DNA of 64,000 nucleotides, taken from Paenibacillus sp. 32352. Lineage in GTDB: Bacteria > Bacillota > Bacilli > Paenibacillales > NBRC-103111. Positions 17,058 through 25,364 of the stretch are shown here, piece after piece. Made by a program: the position numbers and the translations under genes. The notes under the pieces were generated by a model, which saw nothing but the letters and a program-made list of their open reading frames with translations, was not told the origin of the DNA and did not search any database. How positions within the stretch are numbered: position 1 is the first letter of the stretch; each line of letters starts with the position of its first letter. Where the stretch lies: the NCBI RefSeq assembly GCF_002042965.1, contig NZ_MZNT01000002.1, positions 1-64,000 of the forward strand. The letters are read 5' to 3'.

Positions 17058-18905
17058 ATGGAAGTCTTTAGGCAGTTAAAGGAGTTTTACTGGTCAGAGA
17101 AGAAGTATCTGTTCGCATCGATCTTCTCATTAATGACCGCAACGGCGCTTGGTTTGGTCTATCCGAATCTGCTTCGTTATTTGATTGATGATGTGATTGC
17201 GAAGAAAAATTTTTCCGTGGTGCCGTACTTGTCTTTGCTGGTTGTCGGGGTCGTAAGCTGTAAGGCGCTGTTTCAATTTCTTCACGGCATGAGCAGCGGG
17301 AAATTAGGGAACAAGACCGCATTTAATCTAAGGAATGCGCTGTACAAGAAGCTGCAGTATTTGTCGTTTCAGTACTACGACAAAGCCCGTACAGGGGATT
17401 TGATGTCTCGTCTGACGGCGGATTTGCAAGCGGTAAGGGATTTTGTCGGATTCGGCTTCGTGCAAATTTTAAACGTTTTCATGATGTTTACCTTCGGGAC
17501 GATTATGATGATGACGATCAACTGGAAGCTGACTCTCGTTACGATGATCTTTATGCCGTTTCTTGTTTTTACCGCGATCCGGTTTGAAGGCAAGATTCAT
17601 CCGGCGTTTCGTTCGATTCGAAAATCGATGAGCTCCATGACAACCTCCGTTCAGGAAAATATTACAGGGGTTCGTACCGTGAAATCGTTTGCCCGCGAGC
17701 CTCATGAAATCGACAAGTTCTCGGAGCGAAACGAGGAATACAAGGTTAACAACGTAACGACTTCTGGAATATGGGCAAAGTACTTTCCTTTGATGGAGTT
17801 GTTCGCGAATATGAGCGTCGTCGTCCTGTTAGGGATCGGCGGCATGATGGTCATCAACCATTCAATCTCGCTTGGCGAGCTTGTTGCCTGCTTCAGCTTA
17901 ATTTGGTACATCATCGGTCCGATGTGGGGGATCGGATTCCATATTAATAACTTTACCCAATCCAAGGCGGCTGGGGAGCGGATCCTCGAAATCTTGCACC
18001 AATACGTCCACGTGAAGGATAAGGACAACGCCGTTGCCCTGACTTCGGAGCAAGTGAGCGGACATGTGCATTTTGAGAACGTAACGTTCGCCTATACGGA
18101 TAAACAGCCGGCACTGCAAAATTTTGAGCTGGATGCTCCTGCCGGTTCTGTTATCGGCCTGCTGGGGGGGACGGGTTCAGGGAAATCAACGGTCATTCAG
18201 CTGCTGCTTCGTGCTTATAACGTCAAGGAAGGGCGCATAACGCTGGACGGACGGGATATCCGCGATGTTACCTTGGAAAGCCTGCGCGACCAGATGGCCA
18301 TTGTGTTCCAAGAGACGTTCCTCTTCTCGTCGACGATTCGTAATAACATCGCTTATGGCGTAAAAAATGTATCGATGGATCAAATCATACACGCCGCCAA
18401 GCTGGCAAAGGCCCATGATTTCATTATGGAGCTGCCGCTCGGCTACGATACCATTGTCGGTGAACGCGGGCTGGGACTCTCTGGCGGGCAGAAGCAGCGG
18501 ATCGCTATTGCGAGGGCCCTGCTCAAAAATCCAAAAATTTTGATCCTAGACGATGCCACGAGCGCGGTGGATATGGAGACGGAGCATGAGATCCAGCAAG
18601 GCTTCCAGGAAGTGATGAAAGGCCGGACGACATTCATCATTGCCCATCGTATCTCCTCGCTGCGTCATGCGGATGAAATCCTCGTACTGGATCAGGGACG
18701 TATCATGCAGAGAGGCACACATGAACAATTAATGCAGCAGGAAGGTCCTTATCTGGACACGTACCATATCCAATTCGCCGATCATCCCGATGAATCGGAA
18801 GAATCATTCGCAGCAAAGGACGCACAAGGTCAACCTGAGCCGCAGCAGGCCGCGAATCAGGTGGCAGCAGCAGGACATGTCAAAATGAGGGGGTACGCAC
18901 AGTGA
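17058..18905 (+). CDS. Heterodimeric ABC exporter, subunit with degenerate Walker B
   Basis: A 615-residue half-transporter: six-helix type I exporter domain (about residues 1-310) and an ATPase domain with Walker A GGTGSGKS (K376), signature LSGGQKQR, and Walker B ILDDATSAVD where the catalytic glutamate is replaced by aspartate (D499). The start at 17058 follows GGAGGGGGA; upstream in-frame ATGs lack a site. Its stop overlaps the next gene by 4 bases (GTGA), so the two subunits are made together. It resembles multidrug or lipid exporters of the BmrCD, YfiBC and YknUV kind; the substrate is unknown. Confidence 0.92.
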   Translation: MEVFRQLKEFYWSEKKYLFASIFSLMTATALGLVYPNLLRYLIDDVIAKKNFSVVPYLSLLVVGVVSCKALFQFLHGMSSGKLGNKTAFNLRNALYKKLQYLSFQYYDKARTGDLMSRLTADLQAVRDFVGFGFVQILNVFMMFTFGTIMMMTINWKLTLVTMIFMPFLVFTAIRFEGKIHPAFRSIRKSMSSMTTSVQENITGVRTVKSFAREPHEIDKFSERNEEYKVNNVTTSGIWAKYFPLMELFANMSVVVLLGIGGMMVINHSISLGELVACFSLIWYIIGPMWGIGFHINNFTQSKAAGERILEILHQYVHVKDKDNAVALTSEQVSGHVHFENVTFAYTDKQPALQNFELDAPAGSVIGLLGGTGSGKSTVIQLLLRAYNVKEGRITLDGRDIRDVTLESLRDQMAIVFQETFLFSSTIRNNIAYGVKNVSMDQIIHAAKLAKAHDFIMELPLGYDTIVGERGLGLSGGQKQRIAIARALLKNPKILILDDATSAVDMETEHEIQQGFQEVMKGRTTFIIAHRISSLRHADEILVLDQGRIMQRGTHEQLMQQEGPYLDTYHIQFADHPDESEESFAAKDAQGQPEPQQAANQVAAAGHVKMRGYAQ

Positions 18906-20746
18906 GCAAGTCTGCAAAATCGGCGACCGCAAAGGCTAACCCGACTGGGCAGGAAGGTCAAAGGTTTGTCTATCAGGACGACGAACAGTTAGATAAAGAA
19001 TTCGACTGGGTCCAGGTGAAGCGGCTCAGTCAGTACATAAAGCCCTATTCGAAGCAAATTCTTCCCGTTATCATTACGATGATGATCGTAGGCGCCCTTA
19101 CCAAGCTGCTAAATCCGCTGCTGATCGCGTACGCGATCGACCATGCGCTGCGTGAAGGAAACACGAAGCTGCTTCTGCTGTGTGTGAGCGGGATGCTGGC
19201 GCTGTATCTGATTCAGTGGGCCGCCAACAATTACCGCATTCGTTACACCAACATGATAGGGCAAAAGGTCATCTATGATTTGAGACATGATTTGTTCAGC
19301 CATGTACAGAAGCTCTCCTTCAAATTTTTCGATAAATGGCCGGCAGGCTCGATTCTGGTAAGGATTACGAACTATGTCAACTCCCTGCAGGATTTGTTTA
19401 CAAACGGGGTTGTCAACCTGCTTATTGACTGTGTTCAGCTCATTGGTATTATCGTGATTCTCCTGTTCTATAACATTAAGCTGGGCACCGCGATCATTGT
19501 TACCGTTCCGATCATGTTCGTCATCTCTACGAAGCTTCGCGTCCATATCCGCCGTTCCTGGCAGGTTGTGCAGACGAAGCAATCGAGAATCAACGCGCAT
19601 TTGAACGAATGTATTCAAGGCATCAAGGTAACGCAAGCCTTTACGCAGGAAAAGGAAAATATCGCATTCTTCGATAACATGAATCTTGACAACCATAAAT
19701 CCTGGAACCGGGCTTCGACCTTAAACCAGTCGTTCAACCCGATTATTGAAGTGACGGGAGCCATCGGCTATTGTATTTTGTTCTGGTTTGGTGCTCATTT
19801 GATTCAACAAGGTGAGATTACGGTAGGCTTGCTGGTAGCTTTTGCAACTTATATCGGGCACTTTTGGGAGCCTATCAACCGGCTTGGACAAATGTATTCC
19901 CAAATGCTGATTGCGATGGCCTCCTCCGAGCGGATTTTTGAATTCATCGATGAAAAGCCGAATGTGGAAGAAGCGCAAGAGGCTAAAGTACTACCTCGAG
20001 TTCAAGGGGATATTGAGCTTAAAAAAGTCGAATTCGAGTATGAGCCGGGCAGACTTGCGCTCAAAGGCATCGATCTCAGCGTTAAAGCAGGCCAATCCAT
20101 AGCGCTCGTCGGCCATACCGGATCCGGTAAAAGTACGATTATCAACTTGCTCTGCCGTTTTTACGATGTCACTGGAGGGTCTATTACGATAGACGGCCAT
20201 GATATCAGGGATGTCGCGATTTCCAGCCTGAGATCCCAGGTGGGGATTGTGCTTCAGGATACCTTTATTTTCTCGGGAACGATTAAAGATAATATTCGTT
20301 TCGGACGTTTAGACGCGACGGATGAAGAGATCGAATTCGTGGCTAAAGCCGTCCGGGCGCATGATTTTATCGTCAACCTGCCTCAAGGCTACGATACGGA
20401 AGTACAGGAGCGCGGCAACGTGCTGTCAATGGGTCAAAGGCAGTTAATTTCCTTTGCCAGGGCGCTGCTCGCAGATCCCCGCGTGCTGATATTGGATGAG
20501 GCGACCGCAAGTATCGACACGGAGACCGAGCTGAAAATCCAGGAGGCACTGAAGACGCTGCTGGCCGGTAGGACCTCCTTCATTATCGCGCATCGGTTAT
20601 CGACAATCCGCAATGCCGATCATATCGTCGTTCTCGATCATGGGAACATTATGGAGCAGGGCAATCATGAGGAATTGATGAAGCAAAAAGGCATCTACTA
20701 CGGCTTGATTCAAGCGCAGTATCGTTTTCTGCGCGAGGTTGGATAA
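18902..20746 (+). CDS. Heterodimeric ABC exporter, catalytic subunit
   Basis: A 614-residue half-transporter starting at GTG 18902, with GAGGGGG just upstream. An N-terminal polar extension of about 45 residues precedes the six-helix exporter domain; the ATPase domain has Walker A GHTGSGKST, a changed signature LSMGQ (508-512) and a standard Walker B ILDEATASID (E533). The changed signature of this subunit would pair in space with the degenerate Walker B of the other, giving one inactive and one active ATP site as in other heterodimeric exporters. A strong terminator follows. Confidence 0.92.
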   Translation: MSKSAKSATAKANPTGQEGQRFVYQDDEQLDKEFDWVQVKRLSQYIKPYSKQILPVIITMMIVGALTKLLNPLLIAYAIDHALREGNTKLLLLCVSGMLALYLIQWAANNYRIRYTNMIGQKVIYDLRHDLFSHVQKLSFKFFDKWPAGSILVRITNYVNSLQDLFTNGVVNLLIDCVQLIGIIVILLFYNIKLGTAIIVTVPIMFVISTKLRVHIRRSWQVVQTKQSRINAHLNECIQGIKVTQAFTQEKENIAFFDNMNLDNHKSWNRASTLNQSFNPIIEVTGAIGYCILFWFGAHLIQQGEITVGLLVAFATYIGHFWEPINRLGQMYSQMLIAMASSERIFEFIDEKPNVEEAQEAKVLPRVQGDIELKKVEFEYEPGRLALKGIDLSVKAGQSIALVGHTGSGKSTIINLLCRFYDVTGGSITIDGHDIRDVAISSLRSQVGIVLQDTFIFSGTIKDNIRFGRLDATDEEIEFVAKAVRAHDFIVNLPQGYDTEVQERGNVLSMGQRQLISFARALLADPRVLILDEATASIDTETELKIQEALKTLLAGRTSFIIAHRLSTIRNADHIVVLDHGNIMEQGNHEELMKQKGIYYGLIQAQYRFLREVG

Positions 20747-20751
20747 CGAAG

Positions 20752-20777
20752 AAGGCACCTTACAAGGTGCCTTTTTT
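20752..20777 (+). terminator. Terminator after the ABC exporter pair
   Basis: AAGGCACCTT (20752-20761), two-base gap, AAGGTGCCTT (20764-20773), T run. Confidence 0.9.
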
Positions 20778-20848
20778 GTGCTATTTGACGAGCGTCAGGA
20801 ATAGGATAGGGAGGTGGACATTTCAAAACCTGATTGCGGGAGGTACAT

Positions 20849-22222
20849 GTGGATTACATAGTAGGCTGGAAGAATAAATGGTTGGTCGTCGGCTTTAGCT
20901 TTATGACGGTGCTCATTATATTTTTGTCCTCTGCTTATGTCTATATGCTGAACCATATGGTAACTCGTTATCAAGTTTTTGTGGGAACGGAAAGAATTGG
21001 AGCCGTTGATTCGACGGACGTCGTCCGCGACTGGCTGTTCCGGAAGCAGGAGCAGGCCAGGCTCTCGTTTCCCTCCGTGCAGACGGAGCTTCGTATCGGA
21101 GATATTCATTATGTCCGGGAACGCGAATACAAGGCGGCATTTGATAATGCGCAGGTATTGGAGAAGCTCGAACAAAGAGCGACCGTTCGGACAAGCGGCG
21201 TTCAGATTCTTATCGACGGCAAGCCTCTTGGCGTTTTAAAGGATGAGGAGGCTGTGAACGCGCTGCTGAACCGGTATAAAACTAAATTTGTGTCCCCTGA
21301 CTCTGCGTCGAATCTCCAATCCGTAGAGTTTGTTCAACAGGTGGAGCTGGCGAAGCTGGAAATCCGGCCCGAAGAAGTCGCGAACAGTGACGAGCTGCTT
21401 GCGGCCATCGAAACGGGAGGTGTCCAGCCGATTCAATATACCGTTCAACGCGGGGACTGTGTGTCTTGCATCGCGTATAAGTTCCATATCAGCCAGAAAG
21501 TAATCTATGATAACAACCCATTTATCAAAAATTCAGTTATTCATGTCGGAGACGTGCTGAATCTCACGGTTCTTCAGCCTTTGCTTGCCGTAAAAACGGT
21601 TGAGCGGCATGTCGAAACGGTCGATGTGCCTTATGATATAGAGTACATAGAGGATAGCACCATGAAAGCCGGAAACCAGGAGACGATGGAGATTGGTGAA
21701 AACGGTTTAATGGAGAAAAGCTACCTGATCACCAAAATTAACGGCGAGCTTGTTGGAGAGAGTCTTTCCGGGGAAAAAACGATTCAGCCGGCCAAGAAAG
21801 CCGTGGTGAAGAAAGGTACGAAAATCATTCCGGGAGTTGGGACCGGTACGTTCATATGGCCGGTTTATCGTCCCAAGCTGACCAGCGACTATGGTCAAAG
21901 GTGGGGCTCGTTTCACCCGGGCACGGATATGGTATCCGAACAGTCGAACATTATGGCGGCAGACTATGGGACTGTCAGCTTTGCCGGATGGAAGACCGGG
22001 TATGGCAACTGCATCATCCTCGATCATCAGAACGGATACAGCACGTTATACGGGCATCTAAGCAAACTAGCGGTTACAGAAGGGGAAAACGTGCAAAAAG
22101 GCGAAAAAATCGGAATCATGGGAAGTACGGGGAATGCAACGGGGGTCCATCTGCACTTTGAGGTGCGGAAAGGTGACGTACAGCAAAATCCGCTAAAATA
22201 TCTCGGGAAACTATCTGATTAA
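20849..22222 (+). CDS. Membrane-anchored M23 peptidase with LysM and G5 domains
   Basis: A 457-residue LytM-type endopeptidase that would cut peptide cross-bridges in peptidoglycan. One N-terminal membrane helix (about residues 10-30), a 130-residue region of unknown fold, a LysM-like glycan-binding domain (about 185-240), a G5 domain (about 245-320) and the M23 domain with HPGTD (H356, D360) and HLHFE (H434, H436). The GTG at 20849 was chosen because GGGAGGT lies five bases upstream; the TTG at 20834 has no site. Oddity: the LysM contains two cysteines (GDCVSCIAYKF) where most have Thr and Gly. Stands alone. Confidence 0.9.
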   Translation: MDYIVGWKNKWLVVGFSFMTVLIIFLSSAYVYMLNHMVTRYQVFVGTERIGAVDSTDVVRDWLFRKQEQARLSFPSVQTELRIGDIHYVREREYKAAFDNAQVLEKLEQRATVRTSGVQILIDGKPLGVLKDEEAVNALLNRYKTKFVSPDSASNLQSVEFVQQVELAKLEIRPEEVANSDELLAAIETGGVQPIQYTVQRGDCVSCIAYKFHISQKVIYDNNPFIKNSVIHVGDVLNLTVLQPLLAVKTVERHVETVDVPYDIEYIEDSTMKAGNQETMEIGENGLMEKSYLITKINGELVGESLSGEKTIQPAKKAVVKKGTKIIPGVGTGTFIWPVYRPKLTSDYGQRWGSFHPGTDMVSEQSNIMAADYGTVSFAGWKTGYGNCIILDHQNGYSTLYGHLSKLAVTEGENVQKGEKIGIMGSTGNATGVHLHFEVRKGDVQQNPLKYLGKLSD

Positions 22223-22298
22223 CGCAGTTGGAACGGAAAAGAAATGCAGGCAACACGTAGTTTGAAGCGGGAAGCCTGGGGTTATAATAGAATGCAGG

Positions 22299-22331
22299 AA
22301 CCGGGATTTGATGGAAATCTCCCGGTTTTTT
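22299..22331 (+). terminator. Terminator after the M23 peptidase gene
   Basis: AACCGGGATTT pairs with AAATCTCCCGGTT (one bulged base), followed by T residues. Confidence 0.85.
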
Positions 22332-22484
22332 GCTGTTTCCGGAAACTCTGCAAGGCTTATACCTATTGCGTTCGCATGAATCACCTTTTTACGGGACGCA
22401 CATTTGCAAATCTGCTCATAAACCGCTACTCTAAAATGAAAGCGACTTTTATATGTCGAATGTTGGTAAAGGGGAGAAGTTGTC

Positions 22485-23309
22485 TTGCTATCCACTCGAT
22501 TTTTGTGGCGAACCGTCGGGTTGGCCGCATTATTGTCCACTTTGCTGTGCGTATTTGGCTTTGTTTATGCAATCAACCAGATTATTTATCCAAAGAAGGT
22601 AGAGCAGACGGAGGCTGCACCCCCGCAGGAGGCGGCCAAGCCCCAGGACTCGTCGCTTGTTTCGAAGGATAAGATCCAAATCGTCGCCTTAGGCGATTCC
22701 TTAAGTGCGGGAACCGGCGATTTATCGGGAAGAGGCTATGTCGGTCAAACAAAGGAAAAGCTGGAGAAGCAGCTCGGTAAGCCGGTGTTTATTCTCAATA
22801 ATTTTGCCATACCGGGATTTAGAACCGGCGATATTTTGAAGGATATGGCAGCGAAAAAAGACATGAGCACCGCGATCGCCCAAGCCGATCTGATCCTGTT
22901 AACGGCGGGAGGCAACGATTTGTTCGAAGGCGGGCAAGGGATCTTTACGGGGCAGAAGGATGAGGGCTTTAACCCTAAAGCCGCGCTGGACAGAATGCCG
23001 GAAGCGTTAAAGCGGCTGGAACAGATTCTGGATACGATCGCCAAGCAAAATCCGAATGCTATTGTTTGCTATGTCGGGCTATACCATCCGTTTCTTGATT
23101 TGGATGAGAAAAGAGAAGGCTCGCTGCTGATTCAAAAATGGAATCAGGCGGCATTCGAAATCGCGAACCGCTATCCTCATATGGTGGTCGTCCCTACGGC
23201 GGATTTGTTCGAGCTGAATCTCAACAAATATTTGTATACGGATCATTTTCACCCTAATCAGGACGGCTATGAAAGGATAGCCGATCGAATCGTCCAAATC
23301 GTCAAATAG
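22485..23309 (+). CDS. SGNH/GDSL-family hydrolase, membrane-anchored
   Basis: A 274-residue esterase/lipase-like enzyme of the SGNH superfamily, probably outside the cell: N-terminal hydrophobic helix (about residues 8-30), a short linker, then block I ALGDSLSAGTGD with nucleophile S72, block III TAGGNDLF, and block V DHFHPN with D253 and H256. It starts with TTG behind AAAGGGGAGAAG. Family members deacylate lipids, phospholipids or cell-wall polymers; the substrate cannot be assigned. It precedes an ABC-2 transporter by about 45 bases on the same strand, so it may share its operon. Confidence 0.9.
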   Translation: MLSTRFLWRTVGLAALLSTLLCVFGFVYAINQIIYPKKVEQTEAAPPQEAAKPQDSSLVSKDKIQIVALGDSLSAGTGDLSGRGYVGQTKEKLEKQLGKPVFILNNFAIPGFRTGDILKDMAAKKDMSTAIAQADLILLTAGGNDLFEGGQGIFTGQKDEGFNPKAALDRMPEALKRLEQILDTIAKQNPNAIVCYVGLYHPFLDLDEKREGSLLIQKWNQAAFEIANRYPHMVVVPTADLFELNLNKYLYTDHFHPNQDGYERIADRIVQIVK

Positions 23310-23355
23310 CCAAAAGTGCATCACCGGACCATGAGATAAGGGAGAGAACAGAGCA

Positions 23356-24318
23356 ATGGGAAGCCAACCGGAAGTTGTCCTGTCAGTCAATAATGTCAAA
23401 AAAACGATTAAGAAAAAGCAGATTATCAAGGGAGTCTCGTTTGAGGTATACGCAGGCGAAATCTTCGGGTTTCTTGGCCCTAACGGCTCGGGGAAAACGA
23501 CGACAATCCGCATGCTGGTCGATCTCATCACCCCGACGGAGGGGTCGATTACGATTTGCGGGCATGATGTACATAAAAATCATGACGAAGCGCTCCAATA
23601 TGTCGGTTGTATCGTTGAAAACCCTGAGCTGTACTCCTATCTAAGCGGATGGGAGAACCTGGAGCACTTTGCCCGGATGCTTCCCGGAATCGATGAGCAA
23701 AGGATTCAAGAAGTGGTCGATATTGTCGGGATGGATGCGCGGATTCACGATAAGGTGAAAACCTACTCGCTCGGGATGCGTCAACGGCTTGGAATCGCCC
23801 AGGCGCTGCTGAACCGTCCGAAGCTGCTGATACTCGACGAGCCCACGAACGGTCTTGATCCTCAGGGGATCAAGGAGATGCGGGAATTTATCAAGAAGCT
23901 GGCTCAAACGGGCTTAAGCTTGTTCGTTTCAAGCCACCTGCTGAGTGAAATCCAACAGATGTGTGATCGGGTAGCGATCATTACGCACGGGGAGGTCATC
24001 AAGGTCGGCGCGGTAGAGTCACTGATCGATGAGTCGGCAAGCCGTGTGATTTGGCGTGTAGCGCCGGTAGTGAAGGCCGTTCAGCTGCTGGAAGCGAAGC
24101 CGGATATTCAGGTGCTGGAAATCGTTCTGAAGCAGGAAGAGACTGGCGGGGGAGATGCGGCTGTACACGATATTATTACGCAGCTGAATCCCGATGACAT
24201 TCCTGCATTGACACGTGCTATGGTAGAGGCCGGTATCCAGCTGTACGGGGTCGAAACGAAAAGCCCTACGCTCGAGGATTTATTCTTAAGCTTAACGGAG
24301 GGGAAACGTATTGGTTAG
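23356..24318 (+). CDS. ABC-2 transporter ATP-binding protein (CcmA/BcrA type)
   Basis: A 320-residue ATPase with Walker A GPNGSGKTT, Q-loop VENPELYSYLSG, signature YSLGMRQRLGIAQALL, Walker B LLILDEPTNGLDP and the switch histidine in SSHLLSE. The C-terminal ~95 residues form the extra domain common to BcrA-like subunits. It overlaps the permease gene by 8 bases. GGGAGAGAACAGAGC precedes the ATG. Role: export or resistance; substrate unknown. Confidence 0.92.
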   Translation: MGSQPEVVLSVNNVKKTIKKKQIIKGVSFEVYAGEIFGFLGPNGSGKTTTIRMLVDLITPTEGSITICGHDVHKNHDEALQYVGCIVENPELYSYLSGWENLEHFARMLPGIDEQRIQEVVDIVGMDARIHDKVKTYSLGMRQRLGIAQALLNRPKLLILDEPTNGLDPQGIKEMREFIKKLAQTGLSLFVSSHLLSEIQQMCDRVAIITHGEVIKVGAVESLIDESASRVIWRVAPVVKAVQLLEAKPDIQVLEIVLKQEETGGGDAAVHDIITQLNPDDIPALTRAMVEAGIQLYGVETKSPTLEDLFLSLTEGKRIG

Positions 24319-25303
24319 CGTATATCCGTTAGTGAAAAACGAATGCATCAAAATTATAAAAAAGAAGCGGCTGTTAGTCGTGCTGCTCATCTTGGCCGCC
24401 CTCATCCCGATGTTTACTTATGCCCAGCTGAAAGTATCCCAAAATAATCTTAAGCAGTTCGGTACTACCGACTGGCGGGCGGAGCAAAGGCAGAAGATTG
24501 TCGACTATACGAGAAGCATCGGCAGTGCGCGTGTTCCGGAAGAATGGAAGCAGTTCCGCAAGGTTGAAGTTATGCTCGCGCAATACTACTTGGATAAAGA
24601 TGTGAATCCGGCGTCGCCAAACGGGGTAACCTTTACAAGAGAATTTATTAAAAACGCAGTGGGGCTGTTCATTCCGCTGATGGTCATGGTTATCGCCTCA
24701 GACCTCGTGTCCTCCGAGCATTCGACGGGTACGATAAAGCTTCTCTTGACAAGGCCCGTCGGAAGATGGAAAATCTTGCTGAGCAAGCTGATCAGTTTAG
24801 TTTTATTTACATCGCTGGTTGTTACCTGTACCGCACTGCTTTGTTATTTGATTTCAGGCATTGTGTTTGGCTACGGCGGCTGGGACATGCCTGTATTTTT
24901 CGGCTTTAAAATTGTCGGCTCCGAGGTGGACACCTCCTACGTTCGGCCGGTGCAGCAATGGCTGTACTTAATCATGGAGTTCGGCCTGGTGTGGTATGCG
25001 GCGATCATTGTAGCTGTCATGTCCTTGATGGTTTCCGTGCTAATCCGCAGCACCGCCGCGGGAATGGGACTTATGCTCGCCGTGCTGATCTCCGGCACCA
25101 TCTTGACAAATATGGTATCCTCTTGGGAGACGGCAAAATATTTATTTATGGTCAATTTGCGTCTGACCGACTATTTAACGGGCAGTCTGCCGCCGATAAA
25201 GGGCATGGATTTACCGTTTTCTTTGATGGTTTTGACCGTTTGGGGAGTCGTATCTATTATCGTATCCTTTACGGTTTTCACGAAAAAAGATATATTGAAC
25301 TAA
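24311..25303 (+). CDS. ABC-2 type transporter permease
   Basis: A 330-residue membrane protein: helix 1 at about residues 20-38, a large outside loop (about 40-115) and five further helices, ending in FTKKDIL, the usual close of ABC-2 permeases. It contains the SSEHSTGTIKLLLTRPVGR coupling segment. It starts with TTG at 24311 behind GGAGGGG and overlaps its ATPase gene. The promoter for parE begins inside its last codons. Confidence 0.88.
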   Translation: MVSVYPLVKNECIKIIKKKRLLVVLLILAALIPMFTYAQLKVSQNNLKQFGTTDWRAEQRQKIVDYTRSIGSARVPEEWKQFRKVEVMLAQYYLDKDVNPASPNGVTFTREFIKNAVGLFIPLMVMVIASDLVSSEHSTGTIKLLLTRPVGRWKILLSKLISLVLFTSLVVTCTALLCYLISGIVFGYGGWDMPVFFGFKIVGSEVDTSYVRPVQQWLYLIMEFGLVWYAAIIVAVMSLMVSVLIRSTAAGMGLMLAVLISGTILTNMVSSWETAKYLFMVNLRLTDYLTGSLPPIKGMDLPFSLMVLTVWGVVSIIVSFTVFTKKDILN

Positions 25304-25322
25304 CACAACGAGATGTTATAAT
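25295..25322 (+). promoter_or_regulatory. Promoter for parEC
   Basis: TTGAAC (25295-25300), 16 bases, TGTTATAAT with -10 TATAAT (25317-25322). A strong extended -10 sigma-A promoter overlapping the end of the permease gene, about 40 bases before parE. Confidence 0.75.
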
Positions 25323-25364
25323 GCACAATAGAACTAGAGCTTCAGGAGTAAAGGGGGGGCTTCG

